Positions 8,753 to 17,199 of a DNA stretch of 64,000 nucleotides are shown here, in pieces. Numbering within the stretch: the first letter of the stretch is position 1; each line of letters begins with the position of its first letter. This DNA comes from Mucilaginibacter paludis DSM 18603 (GTDB lineage: Bacteria > Bacteroidota > Bacteroidia > Sphingobacteriales > Sphingobacteriaceae), in NCBI RefSeq assembly GCF_000166195.2, contig NZ_CM001403.1, positions 4,854,432 through 4,918,431 of the forward strand, read 5' to 3'. A program made the translations under genes and the position numbers. Below the pieces are notes generated by a model. That model did not search any database. It saw only the letters and a program-made list of their open reading frames with translations, and was not told the DNA's origin.

Positions 8753-9754
8753 ATGGCTGTCATCAACAATCGAAACATTAACCATTTTTTAATTAACCGC
8801 ATTGATAACATCGGCGATGTGATTTTAACGCTGCCCCTTTGTATTTATCTGAAATTGTTATATCCAGATATTACCATCAGCTTTTTGGCACGCAATTATA
8901 CCAGGGCAATTGTTGAAGCCTGCCCGGCAATTGATCATTTTATCGATTACGATATATTGGACCAGCTAACCGAAAACGAGCAAGTAGAAAATATAAGGGA
9001 GCGGAAGATAGATGTTATACTACATACCTTTAATAAAAGTAAAATTGCCAAATTAGCCAAGCGTGCAGGCATACCTATCCGGATAGGCAATACCAGTAAT
9101 AACAGCCATTTTATTTATTGCAACAAGTTAATCAGGCTTAGCCGCGGCAACTCGCATTTGCACGAGGCGCAGCAAATGTTTTTGTTTTTACAGCCATTGG
9201 GTTTTACCCATATCCCTACCATAGGCACATTGGCCAGCTATTATAAAGATTTTTATAAGCCTGCTGCAGAACTCTCTACCGAATTATCAGCTCATTTGTT
9301 GCCTGGTAAGTTTAACCTGATAGTACATACCATGAGCAACGGGCATGGGCGCGAATGGGAAATGGATAAATACGCCGAACTGATTAATCAACTTCCACTC
9401 GATAAGTTTAATATCATCATATCTGGCTCACCTAAAGAGGCGGAGATACTTAACGATTGGGTGAAGAAATTGCCTCCGGAGGTTATTAACCTAAGTGGGA
9501 AAATGACGCTGTCGCAGTTTATGACCTTTATTTATAAGGCCGATGGTTTGCTGGCATCTGGAACCGGGCCGTTACATATTGCTGCGGCATCGGGCATACA
9601 TGCTTTGGGCTTGTTCCCTGTCAGTAAATCGATAAATGCACTAAGATGGGCGCCCTTAGGGAAAAAAGCAGAACATATTGAGAGTGATTCGGACGATCTG
9701 TCGAGCATCTCGGTAAAGATGGTGTATGAGGTAATTGTTAGGTGGCTTAAATAA
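8753..9754 (+). CDS. Glycosyltransferase family 9 (heptosyltransferase-like), paralogue A
   Basis: A 333-residue GT-B enzyme of the ADP-heptose:LPS heptosyltransferase type. The N-terminal NRIDNIGDVILTLP motif binds acceptor and phosphate. GHGREW marks the start of the donor domain, and SGTGPLHIAAASGI is the conserved C-terminal donor-binding motif. It would extend an LPS-core-like glycan in the cytoplasm. It follows the GT2 gene by 23 bp. A close paralogue is encoded on the other strand at 11288-12286. True heptose specificity is not proven; several GT9 enzymes use other donors. Confidence 0.88.
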   Translation: MAVINNRNINHFLINRIDNIGDVILTLPLCIYLKLLYPDITISFLARNYTRAIVEACPAIDHFIDYDILDQLTENEQVENIRERKIDVILHTFNKSKIAKLAKRAGIPIRIGNTSNNSHFIYCNKLIRLSRGNSHLHEAQQMFLFLQPLGFTHIPTIGTLASYYKDFYKPAAELSTELSAHLLPGKFNLIVHTMSNGHGREWEMDKYAELINQLPLDKFNIIISGSPKEAEILNDWVKKLPPEVINLSGKMTLSQFMTFIYKADGLLASGTGPLHIAAASGIHALGLFPVSKSINALRWAPLGKKAEHIESDSDDLSSISVKMVYEVIVRWLK

Positions 9755-9788
9755 AGAATGCCTTAATTTTTTAACTAAGGCATTCTTT
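9753..9788. terminator. Bidirectional intrinsic terminator
   Basis: A perfect 13-bp stem (9753-9765 with 9776-9788) and a 10-nt loop sit exactly between the convergent GT9 and lectin genes. AT-rich outer ends give a U tract on either strand, and the stem overlaps the GT9 stop codon. Confidence 0.85.
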
Positions 9789-9796
9789 GTTTACAT

Positions 9797-10804
9797 TTAG
9801 TTAATTATCCCATAATGTATGCTGCGATCGTTAGATGAGCCAGTTGATCCTAAAACTAAATATTCAATCCCGGGTCGAGAGGGAGGACTAAATTGATAAT
9901 AATAATAATAATAATAATCAATAAGCATTACCAAGTTACCATCATTTTGTAGAACATATTTTGAATTAGTAGCAAGGGATTGGTTAGGTTGTGAAACTGT
10001 ATAAATATTTGATGACCAAACAGAACTATGTAAGTCTGTAGTTTTTGTTAATACTAAATTGGCATCATCTTGAAAATACAGATATTGAGCTCCACTACCG
10101 TTTGTATCAGTGCTCCACATTGTATAATTATCTGAGGTTCTATATATAACGAGATTTCCATCGCCCTGTAGGATTAGTTTATAAGCTCCATTTTCTGAGT
10201 AAATCGCTTGATTGGCGGTTAAAATTGGTGTATGACTAACATAAATCATTGCAGGATTTACGCCGTAAGCAGAATAAAAGAAGTCGTCAGGATCCCTTCT
10301 GGCATTTATAAATTTTACAGTTGGATGTACATTCGATGGTGGATTATAGATAACCGGAGGGGAACTATTGGCTGGAGTATTGTATAACCTGTCCGCCCTG
10401 ACACTGAAATTTGTATAGCCAAAAGGGTCGTAAATTAAAACAACATTATTGTAGGTCAAATCTGAGTTGTTAATATCAATTGCAAAACTCTTCATCCCAA
10501 ATGTTGTATTTGAGTCTTTGAAATCAGCGTCACTAATTGAGAAAGGGCCGGCTGCCTTATGTTGTTGACCGGTACTTGTATTATACGATCCAATAATAAA
10601 ATTTATAGATAGGTTTGCCGGGCCTAAGACACGTTGAAAATAAACGGTAAATTGCAAATGTATCACACCATTGGAAGGAACAATAACAATATCTGAGGAT
10701 GATAAATTACTTTTGTCTATTTCCATACGATTTATCGATATAATAGCATAGCATGGTATAGTTAAAATTACACCTATTAGAAAAATGAATATTTTAAGTT
10801 TCAT
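9797..10804 (-). CDS. Secreted bulb-type lectin (B-lectin) domain protein
   Basis: A 335-residue protein with an N-terminal signal peptide (cleavage likely after CYA, about residue 20). Residues 22-150 look like a beta-sandwich domain I do not recognise. Residues about 185-295 form a monocot mannose-binding (B-lectin) domain with three copies of the Q-x-D-x-N-x-V motif: LQGDGNLVIY (212-221), FQDDANLVL (244-252) and LQNDGNLVML (285-294). Seven consecutive Tyr (297-303) follow, encoded by a TAT repeat. It should bind sugars outside the cytoplasm, perhaps self glycans or those of a neighbour. The lipoprotein gene is just upstream on the same strand. The composition is AT-rich and unlike the adjacent GT9 genes. 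Confidence 0.8.
   Translation of the reverse strand: MKLKIFIFLIGVILTIPCYAIISINRMEIDKSNLSSSDIVIVPSNGVIHLQFTVYFQRVLGPANLSINFIIGSYNTSTGQQHKAAGPFSISDADFKDSNTTFGMKSFAIDINNSDLTYNNVVLIYDPFGYTNFSVRADRLYNTPANSSPPVIYNPPSNVHPTVKFINARRDPDDFFYSAYGVNPAMIYVSHTPILTANQAIYSENGAYKLILQGDGNLVIYRTSDNYTMWSTDTNGSGAQYLYFQDDANLVLTKTTDLHSSVWSSNIYTVSQPNQSLATNSKYVLQNDGNLVMLIDYYYYYYYQFSPPSRPGIEYLVLGSTGSSNDRSIHYGIIN
9896..9918. repeat. Trinucleotide microsatellite (ATA/TAT)
   Basis: Twenty-three bases of pure ATA repeat that encode a run of Tyr codons in the lectin gene on the minus strand. Slippage by whole units would change the number of Tyr without a frameshift. Confidence 0.9.
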
Positions 10805-10819
10805 AATGAAGTATTTGTA

Positions 10820-11158
10820 TTAATTGGCATTGTTAAGGTTGTAGTAATAATAATAATTAGCGAGTTCTGCGTGACTTAAAACATCCGTAGTGCCCGAACG
10901 TCCAAAAATGTCACTATTAGAATCATAATAAACTTGGCTAACGCTAACTCCTGCCGTATTTGCAAAATAGGTTCGTAAATTTGTTATTTCAGTGGGCTCA
11001 ACATAGGGTGGTGGTGATGGTGTTCCGCCACCACCACCACCACCGCCGTCCACCGGATCGACCTGAATTGGTTTGATCTGTTCGACTTTGCAACTGGGTA
11101 AACTAAGGCATAAGCTCAAAAAGCAAATTCCAATTGATAATAAGGTTTTCGTTTTCAT
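10820..11158 (-). CDS. Small lipoprotein with poly-Gly and poly-Tyr runs
   Basis: A 112-residue lipoprotein. The start chosen at 11158 gives a compact signal peptide ending in the lipobox SLPSC (Cys23); a longer frame from 11245 would add 29 residues with no signal character. After the Cys come a Gly8 linker, a Pro-rich PSPPPY stretch, a small domain (FANTAGVSVSQVYYDSNSD) and a C-terminal NYYYYYN run. It is encoded 15 bp upstream of the lectin gene, probably in one transcript, and shares its unusual Tyr runs. I do not recognise the family. A membrane-anchored partner or adaptor of the lectin is a guess. Confidence 0.65.
   Translation of the reverse strand: MKTKTLLSIGICFLSLCLSLPSCKVEQIKPIQVDPVDGGGGGGGGTPSPPPYVEPTEITNLRTYFANTAGVSVSQVYYDSNSDIFGRSGTTDVLSHAELANYYYYYNLNNAN
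11027..11048. repeat. CCA/GGN triplet repeat coding for poly-Gly
   Basis: A nearly pure CCA repeat on the plus strand, read as Gly codons in the small lipoprotein gene. Confidence 0.7.
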
Positions 11159-11287
11159 AGTAATATTAAGAATGTTATTTTTATAAATATAGTTATTATT
11201 TTGAATAAATAATAATGTTTTTATAAAAACACACTTATTAGTCATCCTGTGTCTATGCTTAATATTACAAACGGAAAGCGGTATTTT

Positions 11288-12286
11288 TTATAGGTTATAT
11301 AAAATCTGCCAATTTTTTACTCTATTGTAGGCAGTGTTAGCGGCAATATCGTTTAAATTGTCGCTGCCGCTATCAATATATTCCGCCCGCTTGCCTATCG
11401 GTCCCCATCGCCCGGCATGTATAGGCCTTACACCAGGAAATAAGCCCAACGTATTTATGCCAGCCGCTGCCGCTATATGCAAAGGCCCTGTGCCCGATGC
11501 AACCAGCCCGTCCGCCTGTGTAATAAAACTGATCAATTGCTCCAGAGTAAGTTTTCCGGTGATGTCGATAACATTACGGGGTAGGGTATCAATCCAATCT
11601 TTAAGCAAAGCCTGTTCTTTATCCGAGCCGGAAATGAAAATGTTAAAATCAGCGGGAGGTAATAGGTTTATTAATTCTGCAAACCGATCAAGGCTCCATT
11701 CCCTTCCGCTCCCGTTTGATTTTGGGTGTAAAATGAGGTTGAAGCGATCTTTAGTTAGTAAGGTGGCCAGCCCAGCCGGCAGGGGAGTTGCTGAACTGAA
11801 ATTGTAAAAGTTTGGTAGTTGACTAATTGTGGGAATATGGTTGATACCTAATGGCCTCAACAATACTATATTCAACTGCGCTTCGTGTAAGTCGGAATTT
11901 TTTCGACTTAATTTAACTAATTTGTTGCATGTAAACCAATGGTAAACCCTGTTGGTGGTTGCTATCCTGTTTTTGATACCAGCACGTTTTGCTAACAATG
12001 CAATTTGTTTTTGCGGATAAACATGAATAATGATATCGATATGTTTTGATCGTAAAAAGTCTTCCTGTTTTTTTTGGGGCAATACCTTCAGTTCGTCGTA
12101 ATTAATAAAATGATCAACCGCACCGCACGTGTTAATTACCGGGCCCGTATAGGTTTTGCCCAAAAACGAAATGGTAACAGCGGGATAAATGCTTTTAAGA
12201 TAGCCACACATAGGCAAAGTGAGTACCACATCGCCAATGGCGTCAACCCGGCTGATCAGGATATGCTGATTTTTGATAACCTTCAC
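11288..12286 (-). CDS. Glycosyltransferase family 9 (heptosyltransferase-like), paralogue B
   Basis: A 332-residue GT-B enzyme with the same motifs as the gene at 8753-9754: SRVDAIGDVVLTLP near the N-terminus, GSGREWSLDRFAELI at the domain junction and SGTGPLHIAAAAGI in the donor domain. The two copies are alike over their whole length but lie in opposite orientation. Here it follows a GT2-like gene by 6 bp (12293-13168), so the two form an operon. Likely role: addition of heptose or another sugar to a core oligosaccharide. The 129 bp between it and the lipoprotein gene hold no recognisable site. Confidence 0.88.
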   Translation of the reverse strand: MKVIKNQHILISRVDAIGDVVLTLPMCGYLKSIYPAVTISFLGKTYTGPVINTCGAVDHFINYDELKVLPQKKQEDFLRSKHIDIIIHVYPQKQIALLAKRAGIKNRIATTNRVYHWFTCNKLVKLSRKNSDLHEAQLNIVLLRPLGINHIPTISQLPNFYNFSSATPLPAGLATLLTKDRFNLILHPKSNGSGREWSLDRFAELINLLPPADFNIFISGSDKEQALLKDWIDTLPRNVIDITGKLTLEQLISFITQADGLVASGTGPLHIAAAAGINTLGLFPGVRPIHAGRWGPIGKRAEYIDSGSDNLNDIAANTAYNRVKNWQILYNL

Positions 12287-12292
12287 TAATGC

Positions 12293-13168
12293 CTACTTAA
12301 TTATTTTATAATTTTTATACTCGCCGATGCGCCATCCGGTTATCATTTCTATCTGCTGAAGCAGCCTGCGCCTGACCGACATCTTTATTTTAACCTTGTT
12401 GAGGTTTAACTTCCAGTTAGAAGCCGAAATACGTTTTTGCAGTACGGCGGGATGGGTGCCTGCAAAGGGGATCAGTTTATCGGCGTTGCCGTATTCAAAA
12501 TCGTGTATCTCTTGCTCTTCCTGAACGGGTATTGCCTGGTCGCCGTGATAAAATTGATTAAAATTATGCATCTTATTAACAATACCCTTTGGTGGCTTTA
12601 CCCATCCATAGTGATATATATAGGCATCAATCAATTTAACATTCAATTTTCGTCCGTCCCATCTAAATCCCTGTGCATCCCGGTACGAGTGTACGGCCTT
12701 ATTGTTTCTAACAATCCTAATCTCGCGCCTGTACCATCTGCGCGAATAGCTGTAGTAATCATAGGAGCCGTAAAAATGAAGATATTTAAATAGCAAGCCC
12801 TCAATTTGTTCGTTATCCAGGTTATCTTCCATTTCTTTTTGAATCAGCGGCAGATATTTTTCATGGACGCATTCGTCACCCTGAATGTAAAAGGCCCAGT
12901 CGGCATCGGTTGCTATAGCTTTAAAGGCTTTATCAGTTTCTTCGGCAAATACAGTACCTCCCTCGCGTTTGGTTTCATCCCAGGTTGTATGTATAATTTT
13001 AATTTTAGACGATGCAATGCCCTCGATTAATTCCCGCGTACCGTCATTACAATTGCCAAGCGCTACAATAAACTCATCACATAAAGGCAATATGGAAGTA
13101 ATTGCTTCAACAACGGGATAGTCGTTTTTTACCGCGTTTCTGATAAATGTAAAACCTGCAACTTTCAT
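12293..13168 (-). CDS. Glycosyltransferase family 2-like protein
   Basis: A 291-residue protein opening with VAGFTFIRNAVKNDYPVVEAI, followed by LCDEFIVALGNCNDGT, a variant of the GT2 nucleotide-binding loop, and FYIQGDECVHE in place of the usual DxD, as in the GT2 subgroup that glycosylates cell-surface glycans or peptides. The C-terminus is basic (KIKMSVRRRLLQQIEM), which could hold it at the membrane. It is first gene of an operon with GT9 paralogue B. It is not close to the paired GT2 genes at 7149-8729, so it is a separate lineage. Confidence 0.8.
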   Translation of the reverse strand: MKVAGFTFIRNAVKNDYPVVEAITSILPLCDEFIVALGNCNDGTRELIEGIASSKIKIIHTTWDETKREGGTVFAEETDKAFKAIATDADWAFYIQGDECVHEKYLPLIQKEMEDNLDNEQIEGLLFKYLHFYGSYDYYSYSRRWYRREIRIVRNNKAVHSYRDAQGFRWDGRKLNVKLIDAYIYHYGWVKPPKGIVNKMHNFNQFYHGDQAIPVQEEQEIHDFEYGNADKLIPFAGTHPAVLQKRISASNWKLNLNKVKIKMSVRRRLLQQIEMITGWRIGEYKNYKIIK

Positions 13169-13199
13169 TTTTAAGCTATACTATATATATAAGGTGTAA

Positions 13200-13218
13200 A
13201 CAAACGGATCTCGTTTGT
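13200..13218. promoter_or_regulatory. Palindrome in a divergent intergenic region
   Basis: ACAAACG-GATCT-CGTTTGT, an inverted repeat with 7-bp arms, lies between the divergent GT2-like and meaB genes. It could be an operator, but no regulator is identified. Confidence 0.3.
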
Positions 13219-13314
13219 ATTTCGCCTGCAACAAATAACAATTAATTTATGCAAATTTTCTAAACTAAGTATAAATAAGCCCCTAAATTAGCTTGCTTTT
13301 AATAGCAAATTGAT

Positions 13315-14190
13315 ATGTCGGATTTACACCAAATAGATTTTAAGGCGCTCGCAAGGCATTTAACCCTGGTTGAAAATGATTTACCGGGCGGACTTGAGTA
13401 TTTAAAAAGCTTAAATCTAAATGATAGCATCCCGGTAATTGGGTTAACGGGGCCGCCCGGCGCAGGTAAAAGTACCTTGGTAAATGCGTTGATAAGCCAA
13501 CTGCTAACCGAAGGCAAAAGAATTGCCGTTTTGGCAGTTGATCCCACATCGCCTTTTAACCACGGATCTTTGTTGGGCGACAGGATACGGATGACCTCTC
13601 ATTTTAATCATCCCGATGTTTTTATCCGTTCGGTAGCCACACGCGGCTGGGTTGGCGGACTGAGCGTGAAAGCGATGGAAATGACCGACGTGTTTAAGGC
13701 CTACGGCTTTGACTATATTATGATAGAAACTGTAGGCGTTGGGCAGTCGGAGATCGATATAGCAGGCCTGGCTGATGTAACGATGGTGGTACTGGTGCCC
13801 GAGTCTGGCGATGAGATACAGCATATCAAATCAGGGCTGATGGAAATAGCTGATGTATTTATTGTTAACAAAGCAGATCGTGATCCAGGCGATGGCTTCG
13901 CCAACAATTTACAAAAGCTCATTCATTATAACCAGGTTCAGGTACCTGTTTTCAAAACTGTAGCCATCAACAACATTGGCATTGGCGAAATACTAAAACA
14001 TTTAACTAAGGCTGGGATGCATAACGATGAAAAGAAACTGCACCTGCTTACTGAAAAAGTGTATCATCTTATTCAGTATAACAAAATGAGGGGTATTGAA
14101 AAAAATAAGCTTCGCCAGGTTATTGGCGAAGCTTATCTGACAGATGGATTTAATATCTATCGTTTTGCTGACGAACTTACGAATTCATAA
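13315..14190 (+). CDS. meaB: MeaB/ArgK-type GTPase, methylmalonyl-CoA mutase chaperone
   Basis: A 291-residue G3E-family GTPase. Walker A is GPPGAGKST (46-54), and the switch region around DPTSPFNHGSLLGDRIRM is diagnostic of MeaB. The ETVGVGQSE motif and NKAD base-specificity motif follow. MeaB guards B12-dependent methylmalonyl-CoA mutase, editing the cofactor and protecting the enzyme. No mutase gene lies in the window. Its 3' end overlaps the convergent aminopeptidase gene by 14 bp. Length is slightly short of the about 320-residue norm, with a reduced N-terminus. Confidence 0.92.
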   Translation: MSDLHQIDFKALARHLTLVENDLPGGLEYLKSLNLNDSIPVIGLTGPPGAGKSTLVNALISQLLTEGKRIAVLAVDPTSPFNHGSLLGDRIRMTSHFNHPDVFIRSVATRGWVGGLSVKAMEMTDVFKAYGFDYIMIETVGVGQSEIDIAGLADVTMVVLVPESGDEIQHIKSGLMEIADVFIVNKADRDPGDGFANNLQKLIHYNQVQVPVFKTVAINNIGIGEILKHLTKAGMHNDEKKLHLLTEKVYHLIQYNKMRGIEKNKLRQVIGEAYLTDGFNIYRFADELTNS

Positions 14191-15466
14191 TTTCTTCAAT
14201 ATGGTCGGCCTCGATAGGGATGGCAGCCATCAGGTCCCGATTGCCAGCGCTGGTGATCAGAATATCGTTTTCAAGCCTTATTCCCAATCCTTCCGCCGGA
14301 ATATAGATACCGGGCTCGCATGTTAAGATATTTCCTACCTGGAAGGGCTCGTACCGGCTGGCGAAGTCGTGCACATCCAGGCCCAAATGGTGAGATGTGC
14401 CATGCATGAAATATTTTTTATAGGCTGGCATCGCTGGGTTTTGTTTTTCAACATCATGTCTGTCTAATAAGCCAAGGCCAATTAATTCGCCCGTCATTAC
14501 TTTGCCTACTTCCTCATGGTACTCATTCCAAATCGCACCCGCAACTATCATTTTGGTGGCCTCTTTCATTACACGTAATACAGCGTTATAAACATCCCGC
14601 TGGCGTTTGGTAAAGCGCCCGTTAACTGGTATCGACCGGCTCAGATCAGCATTGTAGTTGGCATACTCGGCACCAAAATCAAAAAGTATCACATCGCCAT
14701 CTTTACAAACCTGGTTATTGTCATTATAATGAAGGATGTTAGCATTGGGGCCAGATGCGATTATCGGGTTATATGCATGGCCACTCGCACGCTGTCTGAT
14801 AAATTCATGGATAATTTCAGCCTCTATTTCATATTCAGCAACCCCGGGCTTTACATATTTTAAAACGCGTACAAATGCATCATTGGTAATGTTGCAGGCT
14901 TGTTGGGTAAGTTCAACTTCAATGTCCGATTTTACAACCCTTAAAGCACGCATAATTGGTGCCGACCGCAAGTAGTTGTGCAGTGGGTAACGCTCGCGGA
15001 GCTCTTTTACAAATTGCAAGTCTTTATACTGCACGCCGTGTACGTACCGGTCGTTTTCGTTTGTATTAAGATAGATGTTTTCTGCATAATTTATTACAGA
15101 GTGCAATATGGAATTAAAATCATCTATCCAGTAAATGTTGTCGATTGCGGATGTTTTTCTGGCTTCTTCTTTAGTGTACTTGTGTCCTTCCCAAACTGCA
15201 ATTTGCTCATTAGTTTGTCTTAAAAAAAGTACTTCTTTGTATAGCGGATTAGGACAATCAGGATATAATAACAGTATACACTGCTCCTGATCGACGCCTG
15301 TCAGGTAAAAAAAGTCAGCATTTTGTTTAAATGTGAAAGCTTGATCGCCACTTCTCGGAAATTCATCACTTGAGTTAAATATGGCTAAGGAGTCTTTTTT
15401 AAGTCGTGAGACGAAATTTTTTCTATTATTTGTAAATAAATTAAAACCAATAGGTAAATATTTCAT
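14177..15466 (-). CDS. pepP: Xaa-Pro aminopeptidase (M24B)
   Basis: A 429-residue M24B metallopeptidase with an N-terminal AMP_N domain and a C-terminal pita-bread domain. The metal ligands appear in order: LFDFGAEYANYNADLSR (two Asp), HGTSHHLGLDVHD (His), CEPGIYIP (Glu) and GIRLEND (Glu). It removes the N-terminal residue from peptides with Pro in second position, in the cytoplasm. It is monocistronic and convergent with meaB. The ATG start gives the expected N-terminus of the AMP_N domain. Confidence 0.92.
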   Translation of the reverse strand: MKYLPIGFNLFTNNRKNFVSRLKKDSLAIFNSSDEFPRSGDQAFTFKQNADFFYLTGVDQEQCILLLYPDCPNPLYKEVLFLRQTNEQIAVWEGHKYTKEEARKTSAIDNIYWIDDFNSILHSVINYAENIYLNTNENDRYVHGVQYKDLQFVKELRERYPLHNYLRSAPIMRALRVVKSDIEVELTQQACNITNDAFVRVLKYVKPGVAEYEIEAEIIHEFIRQRASGHAYNPIIASGPNANILHYNDNNQVCKDGDVILFDFGAEYANYNADLSRSIPVNGRFTKRQRDVYNAVLRVMKEATKMIVAGAIWNEYHEEVGKVMTGELIGLGLLDRHDVEKQNPAMPAYKKYFMHGTSHHLGLDVHDFASRYEPFQVGNILTCEPGIYIPAEGLGIRLENDILITSAGNRDLMAAIPIEADHIEEIMNS

Positions 15467-15543
15467 TTTAATGAATGATGTGAATGTTTTTCAAACTTTT
15501 TTGAAAAATATTTGTCTAACAATTATTAAAAATTGGAACGGAG

Positions 15544-15578
15544 TTTGGTATTCGTTTCAAACATAATAACTAAATTTG
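15544..15578 (+). promoter_or_regulatory. Bacteroidota-type promoter of the OmpA-family gene
   Basis: TTTG (15544-15547) and a perfect TAAATTTG -7 box (15571-15578), 23 bp apart, slightly longer than the usual spacing. The -7 box covers an in-frame TTG at 15576, so translation must begin later, at the ATG at 15618. Confidence 0.55.
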
Positions 15579-15617
15579 AAAAAAAAATCACAATTAAAAT
15601 TGTTTAATCTTAAAATT

Positions 15618-16976
15618 ATGAATTATTCTACATTAAAGAAAACAGTCGCTTTGTCATTTGCTTCTTTAGTTGCTGTTGGTGCTGTTAACGCACAAACAAC
15701 TCCGGATTCAACTGCAAAGACTACGGCTACTACTGCCAAGGTATTTGGCGGCAGAGCACAGTACAGAACATGGAACATTGGTGTTAATGCAGGTGTTCTT
15801 TCGCCATTCCTTGCTATCGGCGGAACTAATAACTACACTGACCCTACTTTAGAACTGGGTTATGGTATTTCGGTTAGAAAACAATTGGGTCACGCATTTG
15901 GCTTACAAGCGGACATTATGCGCGGTAAGGTTGCTGGTAACAACAATACCGTAGCTTCTGGCGCTCAACAAGGTATCAAGTCTTTCGAAACAACTATCCA
16001 ATATGCTGCTACTTTAAGCGGTGTTGCTAACGTTGCGACTGTAGATTTTTTACGTCGTAAAAATGCTGTTAACTTCTTCGTTTCTGCTGGTGGTGGTTAC
16101 CTTGCTTATAACCCGGTAGTTACTCTTTCAAATAACTCTACCAGAGACTTAAAAACAACACGCCCAAGTGGTGATGACTATGGAAAAGAATTGATCATCC
16201 CGGTTGGTGTTGGTGTTAAATTCAGGTTGAGCGATCGTGTTGCTTTAAACTTCGGTTATACTGCAACTTTTGTTGACAATGACAGCTTTGATGGACAAAA
16301 ATTGACCAATGAAGTTACTCACAAAGACAAATATTCTTACGGATACGGTGGTCTTGAATTCTCTTTAGGTTCAAGCTCAAAACCGAACTTAGACTGGGTT
16401 AACCCTGTTGCTATGATGTATGACGAATTAAACGATCCTACATTACGTCAAGAAGTTGAAGCTTTAAAAGGTCGTATGAACAATGTTGAAAGCGCTGTTA
16501 ACGATTTGAAAAAAGATTCTGATGGTGACGGTGTTGCTGATCAATTTGACAAATGCCCTAACACTCCTGCAGGTACTGTAGTTGATGGTTCAGGTTGCCC
16601 AATCAAATTCCCAACTCCTGATACTACTGCAAAAGTTGCTCCTGTTGTAGCAACTCCTTATTCTAACATCCAGTTTGAATTTGATAGTTCAGTATTAAGA
16701 ACTTCTTCTTACCCAATTTTAGATGCTACTTCAGCAGACTTAAGAACAGGTAAAAAATCAATTACTGTTAACGGTTATGCTTCATCTGAAGGTACTGCAG
16801 CTCACAACCTGCAATTATCTAAAGACCGCGCTAACTCAGTAAAAACTTACTTAGTTAACTCTGGTGTTGATGCTAAACGTATCAAGGTTAAAGGCTTAGG
16901 TGAAACTCACCCAATTGCTGATAACTCAACTGAAGACGGACGTGTATTAAACCGTCGCGTTGAATTTAAAAAATAA
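15618..16976 (+). CDS. OmpA-family outer-membrane protein with TSP3 Ca-binding linker
   Basis: A 452-residue secreted protein: signal peptide (MNYSTLKK..., cleavage after VNA), a beta-barrel domain of about 260 residues, a thrombospondin-type-3 calcium motif (DSDGDGVADQFDKCPNT) and a C-terminal OmpA peptidoglycan-binding domain (VNGYASSEGT ... LNRRVEFKK). It anchors the outer membrane to the cell wall and may act as a slow porin. The codons are strongly biased (few rare codons, as in groEL), a sign of high expression. A strong terminator follows. The promoter position sets the start at 15618. Confidence 0.93.
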   Translation: MNYSTLKKTVALSFASLVAVGAVNAQTTPDSTAKTTATTAKVFGGRAQYRTWNIGVNAGVLSPFLAIGGTNNYTDPTLELGYGISVRKQLGHAFGLQADIMRGKVAGNNNTVASGAQQGIKSFETTIQYAATLSGVANVATVDFLRRKNAVNFFVSAGGGYLAYNPVVTLSNNSTRDLKTTRPSGDDYGKELIIPVGVGVKFRLSDRVALNFGYTATFVDNDSFDGQKLTNEVTHKDKYSYGYGGLEFSLGSSSKPNLDWVNPVAMMYDELNDPTLRQEVEALKGRMNNVESAVNDLKKDSDGDGVADQFDKCPNTPAGTVVDGSGCPIKFPTPDTTAKVAPVVATPYSNIQFEFDSSVLRTSSYPILDATSADLRTGKKSITVNGYASSEGTAAHNLQLSKDRANSVKTYLVNSGVDAKRIKVKGLGETHPIADNSTEDGRVLNRRVEFKK

Positions 16977-17005
16977 TTGATCAATTAGAATCAATAGAAT
17001 TTTTG

Positions 17006-17042
17006 AAAGAGGGTTCCGGGAAACTGGAACCCTCTTTTTTTA
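17006..17042 (+). terminator. Intrinsic terminator after the OmpA-family gene
   Basis: A 12-bp perfect stem (17006-17017 with 17026-17037), 8-nt loop and a run of seven or more T. Confidence 0.92.
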
Positions 17043-17055
17043 TTATATTTGAACG

Positions 17056-17199
17056 ATGTATTTTTTCAGAAAGAAAGATCCTAACAGGCCTGATAACTTT
17101 AATTTACGGGTAATGCATTTTATTAATGCACTTGCTATTATTATGTTTTTGGCAGGCATCATCTGGAAATTGATTGATGTATATTTTATAAAGAAATGA
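17056..17199 (+). CDS. Small membrane protein, 47 residues (DUF6728-like)
   Basis: A 47-codon ORF, MYFFRKKDPNRPDNFNLR..., with one membrane helix (about residues 24-41) and a basic tail. It ends in TGA that overlaps the ATG of ridA by 4 nt (17196-17199), good evidence that it is translated and coupled. A TATATTTG -7-like box ends 4 bp before the ATG. The sequence resembles a conserved small membrane protein of Bacteroidota that I recall as DUF6728; the function is unknown. Confidence 0.75.
   Translation: MYFFRKKDPNRPDNFNLRVMHFINALAIIMFLAGIIWKLIDVYFIKK

Noticed and set aside
13340-13922. Minus-strand frames inside meaB
   Set aside because: Shadow frames opposite a well-conserved GTPase.
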